From NCBI RefSeq assembly GCF_023074175.1, contig NZ_JADPKS010000135.1:1-64000 (forward strand): 64,000 nucleotides of DNA, given 5' to 3'. The translations under genes and the position numbers were made by a program. This DNA comes from Bradyrhizobium sp. 139 (GTDB taxonomy: Bacteria; Pseudomonadota; Alphaproteobacteria; Rhizobiales; Xanthobacteraceae). Positions 53,313 to 62,549 of the stretch are shown here, in pieces. The notes beneath the pieces are model-generated. The model was not told the DNA's origin. It saw only the letters and a program-made list of their open reading frames with translations, and made no database searches. How positions within the stretch are numbered: the first letter of the stretch is position 1; each line of letters opens with the position of its first letter.

Positions 53313-54010
53313 GCCGCTTCTACTTTTTCTTTGGAAGGTAGCCGAAGCACCGCCGTGATCTCGGCCATGATCGACACCGCGATCTCGGATGGTGAGACTG
53401 CGCCGATCGCAAGTCCAATCGGGGCGTGGATGCGGGCGACGTCGGTTTCCTTGGCGCCCTGCGCCCGCAGCCGATCGCCGCGCTTGGCATGCGTCTTCCG
53501 CGAACCCAGCGCGCCGATATAAAAGCAGTTGCGCTCGAAGGCGTGCAGCAGCGCCGGATCGTCGATCTTTGGATCGTGCGTCACCGCGACGAAAGCCGTG
53601 TAGGGATCGACATTGAGCGGCGGCAGCGCCGTGTCGGGCCATTCGGCAACCAGCGGAATGTCAGGGAAGCGCTCGGGGCTCGCAAACGCCGTGCGCGGAT
53701 CGACCACGGTGACGTCGTAGCCGAGCGAGCGCGCCAGCGGCGCCAGCGCCTGGCTGATATGGACCGCGCCGACGATGACCAGTTTTGCAGTCGGCGCGCA
53801 GACGTTGAGGAACAGTTTTTTGCCGCCAGCTTCGATACTGGCGCTCTTGCCCATGCGAAGCTGCTTGTCCAGTTCGGCATGCAGCGGATCTTTTGCAAAG
53901 TCCCTGGCCTTCACCAGACGCTGCTCGCCATTCTCGGTGTCGGTCACCAGGATCACCGGCCGGCGCGCCGCGCGCTCGGCATTGAGTTCGTGCAGGATCT
54001 CGAGCTTCAC
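53309..54010 (-). CDS. XdhC/CoxI family protein, C-terminal (Rossmann) part
   Basis: 233-residue XdhC-type protein. KLVIVGAVHISQALAPLARS near 75 is the dinucleotide-binding Rossmann loop; PPLNVDPYTAFVAVTHDPKI and CFYIGALGSRKTHAKRGDRL follow, the XdhC C-terminal blocks. These proteins bind MoCo and insert it, sulfurated, into Mo hydroxylases. GTG start two bases after the stop of the N-terminal XdhC part, which is a separate gene. Overlaps the fusion gene at its 3' end. Confidence 0.9.
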
Positions 54011-54012
54011 GG

Positions 54013-54336
54013 CTAGCCAACTTTCTCAACGAAGACGCGGATAGTGCCGCCGCAGGACAGCCCGACGTTCCAGGCGGTCTCGTCAGCGACGCCGAATTCC
54101 AGCATTTTGGGCTTGCCGCTCTGGATCACGTCCATGGCCTCGGTGACCACGGCGCCTTCGACGCAGCCGCCCGAGACCGACCCCAGAAAGGTGCCCTCGT
54201 CATTGATGACGAGGCTCGAGCCCGCCGGGCGCGGCGCCGAGCCCCAGGTCTCCACCACGGTCGCCAGCGCGACGCCACGGCCGGCCTTCTGCCAGTCCTC
54301 CGCCGCCCTTAGAATGTCCTCGTCGCGATCGAGCAT
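54013..54336 (-). CDS. XdhC/CoxI family protein, N-terminal part
   Basis: 107-residue protein equal to the XdhC N-terminal domain: ATVVETWGSAPRPAGSSLVI near 25-44 and GSVSGGCVEGAVVTEA near 52-67 with the conserved Cys of GGC, and VGLSCGGTIRVFVE at the end. In many bacteria both halves form one chain; here they are two genes in different frames 2 bp apart, an arrangement also known elsewhere, so not a recent frameshift. It works in Mo cofactor handling for the oxidoreductase. Confidence 0.9.
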   Translation of the reverse strand: MLDRDEDILRAAEDWQKAGRGVALATVVETWGSAPRPAGSSLVINDEGTFLGSVSGGCVEGAVVTEAMDVIQSGKPKMLEFGVADETAWNVGLSCGGTIRVFVEKVG

Positions 54337-54346
54337 GGCCTACCTC

Positions 54347-55549
54347 TCAAGCTGCGGAACGGATCAGGCTGCGGTGATGCGGCGGCAGCGGACGGGAGAG
54401 CGTGGTGATCAGCTCCTGGATCGAACTCAAATTATGCACGGGACGGAATTCGTCAACGTGCGGAAGCATCATTTTGATGCCCTGCGCCTTGGCCTCGAAG
54501 CCGCCGAACCGGAGCAGCGGGTTGAGCCAGATCAGCCGCCGGCAGGACCGGTGCAGCCGATCCATCTCGAAGGCGAGCTTGGAATCGGCCTCCCGCTCCA
54601 GCCCGTCGGAGATCAGCAGCACGATGGCGCCCTGGCTGAGCACCCGGCGCGCCCACAATTTGTTGAAGTTGTGCAGTGAGGCCGAGATCCGGGTGCCGCC
54701 GGCCCAGTCCTCGACCGAAGCCGAGCAGCTCGCCAGCGCCTCGTCAGGATCGCGCTGGCGCAGCGCGCGGGTGACGTTGGTGAGCCGCGTCCCAAACAGG
54801 AACACCGAGACGCGTTTTCGCGCGTCCCCGATGGAATGCAGGAAATGCAGGAAGAGGCGGGTGTACTCGTTCATCGAGCCCGAGATATCGAGCAGCGCGA
54901 CGATCGGCGCCGGCTTTTCGATCCGCCCGAGGCGATGGATGTCGATGATGTCGCCGCCGGTGCGCAAGGACGCGCGCAGCGTGCGGCGCAAATCGAGGCG
55001 AAGCCCGCGCGGATCGGGCCGGTGCCGGCGCATCAGAAGCTCGGCCTGGGGCAGCCGCATCCGGTCGACGGCGCGGAGCGCTTCGGCTATCTCAGCCGCG
55101 CTCATCTGCGCAAAATCCTTCTTCTGAAGGATTTCCCTGTCGGAGACCGACAGGCGCAAATCCTGCTCCTGGTGCTGCGGCGTCTCCGTCATCCGCGGCT
55201 GCGACATCGCCTCCTGCACGCGGCGCGAGCCGGCCTGCGGTTTCTTCTTGGCCTGCTCCGGCAGCGGCACCGAATCCAGCATGTGCTTCCACTCTTCCGA
55301 GGCGCGGAAGAACAGGTTGAAGGCCTGCCTGAAAATCAGCGCATGCTCGTGGCGCTTGACGAAGATCGCCTCCAGCGTGGCGAAGACGTCGGCGCGGTTG
55401 CCGATGTCGATCACCTGGAGCGCGCTCATGGCATCGATGACCGCCCCCGGTCCGACCGGCATGCCCGACGCGCGCAGCGCACGGGCGAAGCCGACGATGT
55501 TGTCGGCGAACTGTTCGGTCTGCTCCGGCGCCAAGTGGTTGATGGCCAT
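54347..55549 (-). CDS. coxE: VWA domain protein, CoxE
   Basis: 400-residue protein with a von Willebrand A domain in its C-terminal half. PAPIVALLDISGSMNEYTRL near residue 215 contains the MIDAS metal site (DxSGS), with further MIDAS Thr and Asp positions downstream. CoxE partners the AAA ATPase CoxD in maturation of the CuSMo or Mo active site of CO dehydrogenase. It follows coxD by 64 bp, a gap that holds a small repeat, and precedes the XdhC genes by 10 bp. Confidence 0.9.
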   Translation of the reverse strand: MAINHLAPEQTEQFADNIVGFARALRASGMPVGPGAVIDAMSALQVIDIGNRADVFATLEAIFVKRHEHALIFRQAFNLFFRASEEWKHMLDSVPLPEQAKKKPQAGSRRVQEAMSQPRMTETPQHQEQDLRLSVSDREILQKKDFAQMSAAEIAEALRAVDRMRLPQAELLMRRHRPDPRGLRLDLRRTLRASLRTGGDIIDIHRLGRIEKPAPIVALLDISGSMNEYTRLFLHFLHSIGDARKRVSVFLFGTRLTNVTRALRQRDPDEALASCSASVEDWAGGTRISASLHNFNKLWARRVLSQGAIVLLISDGLEREADSKLAFEMDRLHRSCRRLIWLNPLLRFGGFEAKAQGIKMMLPHVDEFRPVHNLSSIQELITTLSRPLPPHHRSLIRSAA

Positions 55550-55566
55550 GGTTCAGCACCCTCAGT

Positions 55567-55607
55567 CGTCATTCCGGGGCGCGGCGAACGCGCGCCCCGG
55601 AATGACG
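55567..55607. repeat. Minimal family A palindrome inside the cox operon
   Basis: 41 bp: CGTCATTCCGGGGCGCG-GCGAA-CGCGCCCCGGAATGACG. It consists only of the outer arms with a 5-bp loop and lies between coxD and coxE, both on the minus strand. Confidence 0.9.
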
Positions 55608-55613
55608 GGAAAA

Positions 55614-56537
55614 TCAATCCTCGCTCGTCGCTTCCTTCAGCACCTTCTGCAAGGTATCGCCCTGCATCCGGATGATGTCGTCCTGGTATTTGAGCAGCGC
55701 GCCCAGCGTGTCGCCGACCACTTGCGGGGTCAGCGAGCGGGCATCGAGCTCCGATAGCGCGGTGGCCCAGTCGATGGTCTCGGCGACACCAGGCGATTTG
55801 TAGAAGTCCTGGTTGCGCAACGCCTGGACGAAACGCACGACCTGCTGCGACAGCTTGGCGGAGATGCCGGGCACCCGCGTCTTGACGATCGCGAGCTCGC
55901 GCTCGGCGGCGGGATAGTCGACCCAGTGATAGAGGCAACGCCGCTTCAGCGCGTCGTGGATCTCACGGGTGCGGTTGGAGGTGATGATGACGATCGGCGG
56001 ATGCGGCGCCTTCACGGTGCCGAACTCTGGAATCGTCACCTGGAAGTCGCTGAGGATTTCGAGCAGGTAGGCTTCGAACGCCTCGTCGGCGCGGTCGAGC
56101 TCGTCGATCAGCAACACCGGCGGGCCGGCGACGTCGGGCTCCAGCGCCTGGAGCAGCGGCCGCTTGATCATGTAGCGCTCGGCGAAGATATCGCTCGAGA
56201 GCTGCTCGCGGTCGGTGTCGCCGGCCGCTTCCGCCATCCTGATCGCGATCATCTGCGCGGCGCTGTTCCACTCGTATACCGCCGACGAGACGTCGAGGCC
56301 CTCGTAGCACTGAAGACGGATCAACTTCCGCCCCAATGCCGCGGACAGCACTTTCGCGATCTCGGTCTTGCCGACACCGGCCTCGCCTTCCAGAAACAGC
56401 GGCCGACCCATGCGCAGTGACAGGTAAGTCACCGTCGCCAGCGACCGCTCCGCGAGATAGTCGCGCGATGTCAGAAGTTCGAGCATCGCATCGACCGATG
56501 CCGGCAAAGCACCGGAAAAATTGGCCGCTGAAGTCAT
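55614..56537 (-). CDS. coxD: MoxR-type AAA ATPase, CoxD
   Basis: 307-residue AAA+ protein. Walker A is GEAGVGKTEIAK near 53-64 and Walker B VLLIDELDRADEAFEAYLLE near 125; the sensor region TSNRTREIHDALKRRCLYHW follows. MoxR/CoxD ATPases remodel their metalloenzyme clients; CoxD is linked to loading sulfur and copper at the CO-dehydrogenase active site. It is downstream of coxM after a 63-bp gap, the place where coxL would be found in form I clusters. Confidence 0.92.
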   Translation of the reverse strand: MTSAANFSGALPASVDAMLELLTSRDYLAERSLATVTYLSLRMGRPLFLEGEAGVGKTEIAKVLSAALGRKLIRLQCYEGLDVSSAVYEWNSAAQMIAIRMAEAAGDTDREQLSSDIFAERYMIKRPLLQALEPDVAGPPVLLIDELDRADEAFEAYLLEILSDFQVTIPEFGTVKAPHPPIVIITSNRTREIHDALKRRCLYHWVDYPAAERELAIVKTRVPGISAKLSQQVVRFVQALRNQDFYKSPGVAETIDWATALSELDARSLTPQVVGDTLGALLKYQDDIIRMQGDTLQKVLKEATSED

Positions 56538-56600
56538 GAAAAAGCCAGTCTCGCTACGCCCTCACTGGGGACAAAGTTTGGGCCGAGGCGTGAGGTCACC

Positions 56601-57407
56601 TCACTCCTTGGCATTGGCGGCATCGAGGGCGCGTCGCGTCAGCACCCCGATGAGATGCGCGCGGTATTCGGCGCTGCCATGAATATCGCTGTTGAGGCCT
56701 TCCGCCGGCACCTCGATGCCATCAAGCGCCTTCGCGGCGAAGCGCTTCTTCAGGGCTTCCTCGAACGCGGTGACACGGAACACGCCTTCGGAGCCGGCAC
56801 CGGTGACGGCGACGCGCACGTCCGACGGACGCCGCGCCACGAACACGCCGACCAGCGCGTAGCGCGAGGCCTGGTTGCGGAACTTGATGTAGGCCGCCTT
56901 CTTCGCCAGCGGGAACATCACCTTGGTGATGATCTCGTCGGCCTCCAGCGCGGTAGAGAACAGGCCCTGGAAGTACTCCTCGGCCTTGAGGCGTCGCTTG
57001 TTGGTGACGATGGTGGCGCCGAGCGCGAGCACCGCGGCCGGATAGTCCGCGGTCGGATCGTTGTTGGCGAGCGAGCCGCCGAGCGTGCCCTTGTGGCGCA
57101 CGGCCGGGTCGCCGATCTGGCTCGCAAGATTCGCAAGCGCCGGGATCGCCTCACCGACGATCGCGGAGCTTGCGACCTCGGCGTGCCTGGCGGTGGCGCC
57201 GATCACGAGTGCGCGGCCCTTCATCTCGATCGTGTTGAGCCCCTCGATGTGGGAGACGTCGACCAGATGCGGCGGGCTGGCGAGGCGCTGCTTCATGACG
57301 GGAATCAGCGTGTGGCCGCCGGCAATCACCTTGGCGTCTTCGTTCTTCAGTAGGAGGTTGGCGGCCTGCCGCACGGTCCCGGGGCGATGGTATTTGAATT
57401 CGTACAT
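56601..57407 (-). CDS. coxM: CO dehydrogenase-type medium subunit (FAD), CoxM
   Basis: 268-residue flavoprotein subunit of a molybdenum hydroxylase. KVIAGGHTLIPVMKQRLASP near residues 30-50 is the first FAD-binding motif, and GTLGGSLANNDPTADYPAAV near 110-130 the second. It carries electrons from the 2Fe-2S subunit to the external acceptor. The start is 33 bp after coxS. The large Mo subunit normally adjacent is not in the window. Confidence 0.92.
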   Translation of the reverse strand: MYEFKYHRPGTVRQAANLLLKNEDAKVIAGGHTLIPVMKQRLASPPHLVDVSHIEGLNTIEMKGRALVIGATARHAEVASSAIVGEAIPALANLASQIGDPAVRHKGTLGGSLANNDPTADYPAAVLALGATIVTNKRRLKAEEYFQGLFSTALEADEIITKVMFPLAKKAAYIKFRNQASRYALVGVFVARRPSDVRVAVTGAGSEGVFRVTAFEEALKKRFAAKALDGIEVPAEGLNSDIHGSAEYRAHLIGVLTRRALDAANAKE

Positions 57408-57440
57408 CTGAATGTCCTGATCGCAGAATGCGTGCGCGAT

Positions 57441-57926
<486 letters not shown>

Positions 57927-58061
57927 AAGCACTCTCTATCAGCGCCCCGACGGGTCCCGTCGAAGCGGTTCTTATAATTATTCCAACCCATCATATGGGC
58001 CATTATGCCCGGGGGCAACATCACCCCGGACGCAAGGTGCCATGCCGAAAGGCGATAGCCT

Positions 58062-58508
58062 TCAGCCCTCTACCGCCTTGGCGAAGTTCGCGAAAAATTC
58101 GTCGGCCAGTTTCTTGGCCGCGCCGTTGATCAGGCGCTGGCCGAGCTGCGCCAACTTGCCGCCGATCTGTGCCTCGACCTCGTAGGAGAGCAGTGTACCG
58201 CCATCCTTCTCCGCGAGCTTGACAACTGCACCGCCCTTGGCGAATCCGGCCACCCCGCCTTCGCCTTCTCCGGAGATCTTGTAGCCGTTCGGCGGGTCGA
58301 GATCGGAGAGTGTGACCTTGCCCTTGAAGCGCGCCGACACCGGGCCGACCTTCATTTTCGCCGTCGCACGAAAGCCGCCGTCGTCGGTATTCTCCAGCTC
58401 CTCGCAGCCGGGAATGCAGGCCTTCAGCACCTCGGGATTGTTGAGCTTCTCCCACACGGCCTCGCGCGGCGCCGCAAGCTGGACTTCGCCGTTCATCGTC
58501 ATGGCCAT
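58062..58508 (-). CDS. coxG: SRPBCC family protein, CoxG
   Basis: 148-residue START-like protein of the CoxG (carbon monoxide dehydrogenase subunit G) family. MAMTMNGEVQLAAPREAVWE opens the fold, KACIPGCEELENTDDGG and KISGEGEGGVAGFAKGGAVV are characteristic, and the C-terminus is short (no membrane anchor, unlike some CoxG). CoxG is thought to bind the enzyme or a lipid to place it at the membrane or to bind a quinone; not settled. GGAGG lies 6 bp before the start. Confidence 0.9.
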   Translation of the reverse strand: MAMTMNGEVQLAAPREAVWEKLNNPEVLKACIPGCEELENTDDGGFRATAKMKVGPVSARFKGKVTLSDLDPPNGYKISGEGEGGVAGFAKGGAVVKLAEKDGGTLLSYEVEAQIGGKLAQLGQRLINGAAKKLADEFFANFAKAVEG

Positions 58509-58692
58509 GGGGGTACCTCCAGGAATCTCGAACTTGGATCGGCAACTATAATGCTGCTCAAGTAACGCACGGAGGCCGCAAAGGAAAGGGCAGCCCTCGA
58601 TCACGTGCAATGCATGTTCGCAACTGCAAAAGGCTTGCGCCGCTAGTTTGGGATTGGCACAGCGGAGCGATGATGGTTAGGTCCAGCGCAAC

Positions 58693-60048
58693 ATGAGCAC
58701 AGCCCTCTCCTCCCTGCTCGCGCCGATGCTGTCGAGCGCGGCCATGCGCGCCGTCTGCGACGACCGGTCCACCATCCAGCACATGCTCGATTTCGAGGCA
58801 GCTTTGGCGCGGGCTGAGGTCGCCACGGGCGTGATTCCCGCATCCGGCGTGGGCCCGATCGAAGCCGCATGCAAGGCTGATGCCTTCGATATGGCCGCGC
58901 TGGCCGAGGCCGCGACGCGATCGGGCAATCTCGCGATTCCCCTCGTCAAGGCACTGACCGCCAATGTCGGCAAGGCCGACGCGGAGGCCGCGCGCCACGT
59001 GCATTGGGGTGCGACCAGTCAGGACGTCATCGACACCGCGACCATGCTGATGCTTCGCGCCGGCATCGATGCACTCGATGCCGACCTCAGCCGCGCCATC
59101 AAGGGCTTTGCCGCGCTGGCGCGTACTCACCGCAACACTGCGATGGTGGCGCGGACCTGGCTCCAGCACGCGCTGCCGATGCCGTTCGGGCTGAAGGCTG
59201 CCGAATATGCCGCAAGCCTTGCCCGCGCCCGCTGCCGTCTGCGGCGGCTGCGCCGCGAGGGCCTCCCACTGCAATTTGGCGGCGCGGCCGGCACGCTCGC
59301 GGCTCTCGGCGACAAGGGGCTCGCGGTGGCCGAGCGTCTGGCGCAGGAGCTCAATCTGCCGCTGCCGGAAGCACCCTGGCACACCCATCGCGACCGGATC
59401 GCGGAGGCGGCATCATGCTTTGCGATTCTCGCCGGAAGCTGCGGCAAGATCGCCCGCGACGTCTCACTGCTGATGCAGACCGATGTCGCCGAAGCATTCG
59501 AGCCCGCCGGTGAAGGGCGCGGCGGCTCCTCGACCATGCCGCACAAGCGCAACCCGGTCGCGGCGGCGAGCGCGCTGGGCTGTGCGACCATGGCCCCGCA
59601 GCTCGCCGCGACGATTTTTGCCGCGCAGGTGCAGGACCACGAACGCAGCGCCGGCCCGTGGCATGCGGAATGGCCGACGCTGCCGCAATTGATGCTGGTC
59701 ACCTCGGGCGCGCTCGCTGCCATCGTCGACATCGCCGAAGGCCTCGAGGTCGATGCCGCGCGCATGCGCAGCAATCTCGATGCGACGCATGGGCTGATCA
59801 TGGCGGAAGCGGTTACCTTTGCACTGGCCGAAAAGATCGGCAAAAGCGAGGCGCATCATCTCATCGAGGCCGCGAGCAAGCGCGCTGTCGCCGAGAAGAA
59901 ACATCTGCGCGAGGTGCTCGCCGCCGATTCGCAGGTCACGGCGCATCTTTCGCCGGAAAAAATTGCGGCATTGTTCGAGCCGATGGCCTATCAAGGGGCT
60001 TCCCAAGCCCTGATCGACCGCCTGCTCGACAGCCTCGAGCGCGAATAA
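58693..60048 (+). CDS. pcaB: 3-carboxy-cis,cis-muconate cycloisomerase
   Basis: 451-residue enzyme of the fumarase/aspartase superfamily in the protocatechuate branch of the beta-ketoadipate pathway. RHVHWGATSQDVIDTATMLM near 100-119 and GGSSTMPHKRNPVAAASALG (superfamily signature with SSxMPxKxNP) near 276-295 are clear. It converts 3-carboxymuconate to 4-carboxymuconolactone. It is divergent from coxG and leads pcaD and pcaC, each separated by a repeat. No pcaHG or PcaQ regulator gene is in the window. Confidence 0.93.
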   Translation: MSTALSSLLAPMLSSAAMRAVCDDRSTIQHMLDFEAALARAEVATGVIPASGVGPIEAACKADAFDMAALAEAATRSGNLAIPLVKALTANVGKADAEAARHVHWGATSQDVIDTATMLMLRAGIDALDADLSRAIKGFAALARTHRNTAMVARTWLQHALPMPFGLKAAEYAASLARARCRLRRLRREGLPLQFGGAAGTLAALGDKGLAVAERLAQELNLPLPEAPWHTHRDRIAEAASCFAILAGSCGKIARDVSLLMQTDVAEAFEPAGEGRGGSSTMPHKRNPVAAASALGCATMAPQLAATIFAAQVQDHERSAGPWHAEWPTLPQLMLVTSGALAAIVDIAEGLEVDAARMRSNLDATHGLIMAEAVTFALAEKIGKSEAHHLIEAASKRAVAEKKHLREVLAADSQVTAHLSPEKIAALFEPMAYQGASQALIDRLLDSLERE

Positions 60049-60054
60049 TTGTTT

Positions 60055-60124
60055 GAGCATGATCTTTTCGGAAAACCGCTGCACACTTTGCGCTAACGCG
60101 GCCCTCCGGGTCCGGATCATGCTC
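60055..60124. repeat. Palindromic repeat, family G (GAGCATGATCTTTTCGG type)
   Basis: GAGCATGATCTTTTCGGAAA at one end and GGTCCGGATCATGCTC at the other, 70 bp, between pcaB and pcaD. Confidence 0.8.
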
Positions 60125-60141
60125 CAGAACGGAGACGCCGC

Positions 60142-60924
60142 ATGCCCATGATCGATGCCGACGGTTGCCTGATCAACGTCTCCGTTGAGGGCCGCGACGG
60201 CGGGCCGACCCTGATGCTTTCCAACTCGCTCGGCTGCACGCTTCAGATGTGGGAGCCGCAGATGAAGGCGCTGACGCAGGTGTTTCGCGTCGTCCGTTAC
60301 GACCGCCGCGGCCATGGCAAGTCGAACGTTCCGCCCCGCCCCTATTCGATGGAGCGCTTCGGCCGCGACGTGCTCGCGATCCTCGATGACCTCAACATCG
60401 AGAAGGTGCATTGGTGCGGCCTGTCGATGGGCGGCATGGTCGGGCAATGGCTCGGCGCGAATGCGCCGGAACGGTTCGGTAAGCTCATCCTCGCCAACAC
60501 CTCCTGCTATTATGCCGAACCGACCAAATGGCTGGAACGTATCGACGCCGTGAAGAAGGGCGGCATCGCGGCGGTGGCCGATGCCGTCATCGCGGGCTGG
60601 CTGACGCAGGATTTCCGGGAGCGCGAGCCGCAGATCACCGCAAGGATGAAATCGATGCTGCTCGCGACCCCGGTCGAAGGGTATCTCGCCTGCTGCGAGG
60701 CGCTGTCGACACTCGACCAGCGCGAGCTGTTGCCGAAGATCAAGAGCCCTACATTGGTGATCGCCGGCCGCCACGACATGGCGACGCCGATCTCGGCGGG
60801 CGAATTGATCCGCAGCAAAATTCCCGGCGCCAGCATGACCATCATCGACGCCGCGCACATTTCAAATGTCGAGCAGCCGCACGCGTTTACCGACGCGGTG
60901 GTGGGCTTTTTGACGCAACGCTAG
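60142..60924 (+). CDS. pcaD: 3-oxoadipate enol-lactonase
   Basis: 260-residue alpha/beta-hydrolase. The nucleophile elbow is WCGLSMGGMVGQW (Ser near residue 95), the oxyanion side begins LMLSNSLGCTLQMWEPQ, and the Asp and His are in VIAGRHDMATP and IIDAAHISNVEQP. It hydrolyses the enol-lactone to 3-oxoadipate in the beta-ketoadipate pathway. GGAG precedes the start by 7 bp. Confidence 0.93.
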   Translation: MPMIDADGCLINVSVEGRDGGPTLMLSNSLGCTLQMWEPQMKALTQVFRVVRYDRRGHGKSNVPPRPYSMERFGRDVLAILDDLNIEKVHWCGLSMGGMVGQWLGANAPERFGKLILANTSCYYAEPTKWLERIDAVKKGGIAAVADAVIAGWLTQDFREREPQITARMKSMLLATPVEGYLACCEALSTLDQRELLPKIKSPTLVIAGRHDMATPISAGELIRSKIPGASMTIIDAAHISNVEQPHAFTDAVVGFLTQR

Positions 60925-60931
60925 TCACAAT

Positions 60932-61011
60932 CGTCATTGCGAGCGTAGCGAAGCAATCCGGACTGTCTCCGCGGAAAGATTCTGGATTGCTTCGCTTCGC
61001 TCGCAATGACG
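60932..61011. repeat. Palindromic repeat, family C
   Basis: 80-bp inverted repeat: CGTCATTGCGAGCGTAGCGA to GATTGCTTCGCTTCGCTCGC then AATGACG, between pcaD and pcaC. The ribosome site of pcaC starts right after it. Confidence 0.9.
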
Positions 61012-61027
61012 GAGAGGAGAACAACAC

Positions 61028-61420
61028 ATGGACGATCAGAAGCGCCGCGATGCCGGCATGAATGTGCGGCGAAAAGTTCTGGGCACTGCCTGGGTCGACA
61101 AGTCGATCGCCAATCGCAACGCGTTCAACACCGATTTCCAGGACATGATCACCCGCTACGCCTGGGGCGAAATCTGGACGCGGCCGCATTTCGACGAGCG
61201 CACGCGGCGCGTGCTCGTGATCGGCACCATGGTCGCGCTGGGGCAATGGGACGAATTCCGCCTGCATGTGCGCGCGGCGCTCGCGGAAGGCGGCTTCACC
61301 GCCGATGACATCAAGGAGATCCTGCTCCAGCAGGCAATCTATTGCGGCGTGCCGGCGGTGAACCACGCCATCAAGGAAGCTTCAGCGATTGTGCAGGAGC
61401 TCGGCCTGCTCAAGAGCTAG
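61028..61420 (+). CDS. pcaC: 4-carboxymuconolactone decarboxylase
   Basis: 130-residue AhpD-like helical protein. The conserved block WGEIWTRPHFDERTRRVLVI, the YCGVPAVNHAIKEAS stretch and the catalytic His region HVRAALAEGG identify PcaC, which decarboxylates 4-carboxymuconolactone. AGGAG precedes the ATG by about 8 bp. Its last 39 bp overlap the 3' end of the convergent membrane-protein gene. Confidence 0.93.
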   Translation: MDDQKRRDAGMNVRRKVLGTAWVDKSIANRNAFNTDFQDMITRYAWGEIWTRPHFDERTRRVLVIGTMVALGQWDEFRLHVRAALAEGGFTADDIKEILLQQAIYCGVPAVNHAIKEASAIVQELGLLKS

Positions 61421-61906
61421 CGGCACGGCGGTCTCGGCGATCTTCGGCGCCGGCGCGGGCCGTTCGATTACCACCACGATGGCAGCGCCGAGCAGCAGCA
61501 GGAGCTCGGTGGCATGCAGCCGGAGCGCGGCCATCTCGCCGACTTTCGAGGCCATCAACATGCTCGTAAACGAGATCAGGCTGCCGATCGCAAGCGCAAT
61601 GCCGAGCGCCTCGTCGCTGCCGCCATTCTTGCGGACCCGGGGAATGCACAGAAGCGCGAGATAGATGGCAAAGAACGCCACCACCGTCAGCCGGCCCAGC
61701 GCCAGCAGCCAGGCGGCACGCACCGTGCTCATCCCTGCCATCTGGAGATGATCGCTGAGGAACAGGGCGACAGCAACGCTCGGCCGCTCGTAGAGCCCGT
61801 GCACCGGCGCGACGAAGATGTTGAAGGCGACAAGGGTCCAGGCCGGGATGAAATAGGCCGCCAGCAGCGCGCCGTTGACCGAGCCGATCCGCCAATTCGT
61901 GAACAT
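61382..61906 (-). CDS. Membrane protein of unknown function
   Basis: 174-residue protein with four predicted transmembrane helices: about 10-30 (ALLAAYFIPAWTLVAFNIF), 65-85 (LALGRLTVVAFFAIYLALLC), 98-118 and 130-150 (ALRLHATELLLLLGAAIVVV). ATG 61906 places the first helix near the N-terminus. I do not recognise the family. Its C-terminal 13 codons are read antisense to the end of pcaC. Confidence 0.65.
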   Translation of the reverse strand: MFTNWRIGSVNGALLAAYFIPAWTLVAFNIFVAPVHGLYERPSVAVALFLSDHLQMAGMSTVRAAWLLALGRLTVVAFFAIYLALLCIPRVRKNGGSDEALGIALAIGSLISFTSMLMASKVGEMAALRLHATELLLLLGAAIVVVIERPAPAPKIAETAVPLALEQAELLHNR

Positions 61907-62036
61907 GCCGCTTCCCGCTTCGCCTGCCTCGCCTTCCACGGAAGGCTTTGCGGGGAGCTAACTCGCATCAGAGTGTGGCGGCAATCTAAACCCTTTGTTT
62001 ACCTTAACCGGCCCGCCGGGGCGGCGCGCCCAAAGG

Positions 62037-62062
62037 AAAAAAGCCCCGCCTTTCGGCGGGGC
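62037..62062 (-). terminator. Rho-independent terminator of the Gln-rich small gene
   Basis: On the minus strand GCCCCGCC-GAAA-GGCGGGGC is followed by six T; perfect 8-bp stem with a GAAA tetraloop, 23 bp after the stop codon of the 58-residue gene. Confidence 0.93.
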
Positions 62063-62084
62063 CTGGTCACTTCCGTGCCCCAAA

Positions 62085-62261
62085 CTAATCGTCCTGACCG
62101 TGCTGGCCGCCCTGCTGCTGGCCGGGCATCTCGCCCTGGCGCTGCGGATCCTGCTGCTGCTGTCCGGGTTTCCGGCCGCCGCCCTGTTGTTGCTGCCCGG
62201 AGCGCTGCTGGCCGGGGTTCTGTGTCTGCTGGCCCGGATTCTGGTTCTGCTGCTTCGTCAT
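62085..62261 (-). CDS. 58-residue Gln/Gly/Pro-rich small protein
   Basis: From ATG 62261 the frame reads MTKQQNQNPGQQTQNPGQQ and ends GGQHGQDD. About 20 of 58 residues are Gln, in repeated NPGQQ and PGQQQ units; it is hydrophilic, with no signal or helix, and likely disordered. Support for translation: GGGAG 8 bp before the start, a strong terminator right after, and a clean boundary on both sides. I recognise no family; similar Q-rich small proteins occur in Bradyrhizobium relatives, but function is unknown. Confidence 0.8.
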   Translation of the reverse strand: MTKQQNQNPGQQTQNPGQQRSGQQQQGGGRKPGQQQQDPQRQGEMPGQQQGGQHGQDD

Positions 62262-62549
62262 TGGGGAAAGCTCCCTTGTTGGACGTCAGAGCGCGGACAA
62301 CGGCCGGCATCCATTTTGGTTGCCTTGGGGAACCCGGTTCCTCGCACCTACGGAACCCCCAAGATGACATTCGTGACGAAATGACCCCTGTACAAGCCAT
62401 TATGCCAATGTCCGGCCAGTTGCAGCCGCCAGTTCCCTGCTGTTACAAAACGAGAAGAATGCTGAAGGGCTGCCGGGGCCCGAGAAGAAACTAGTACTCT
62501 CTCTCGAAGAGCTCCCTTTGAGCCGCGTCAGGTTTGGTAACGGCAGCCC

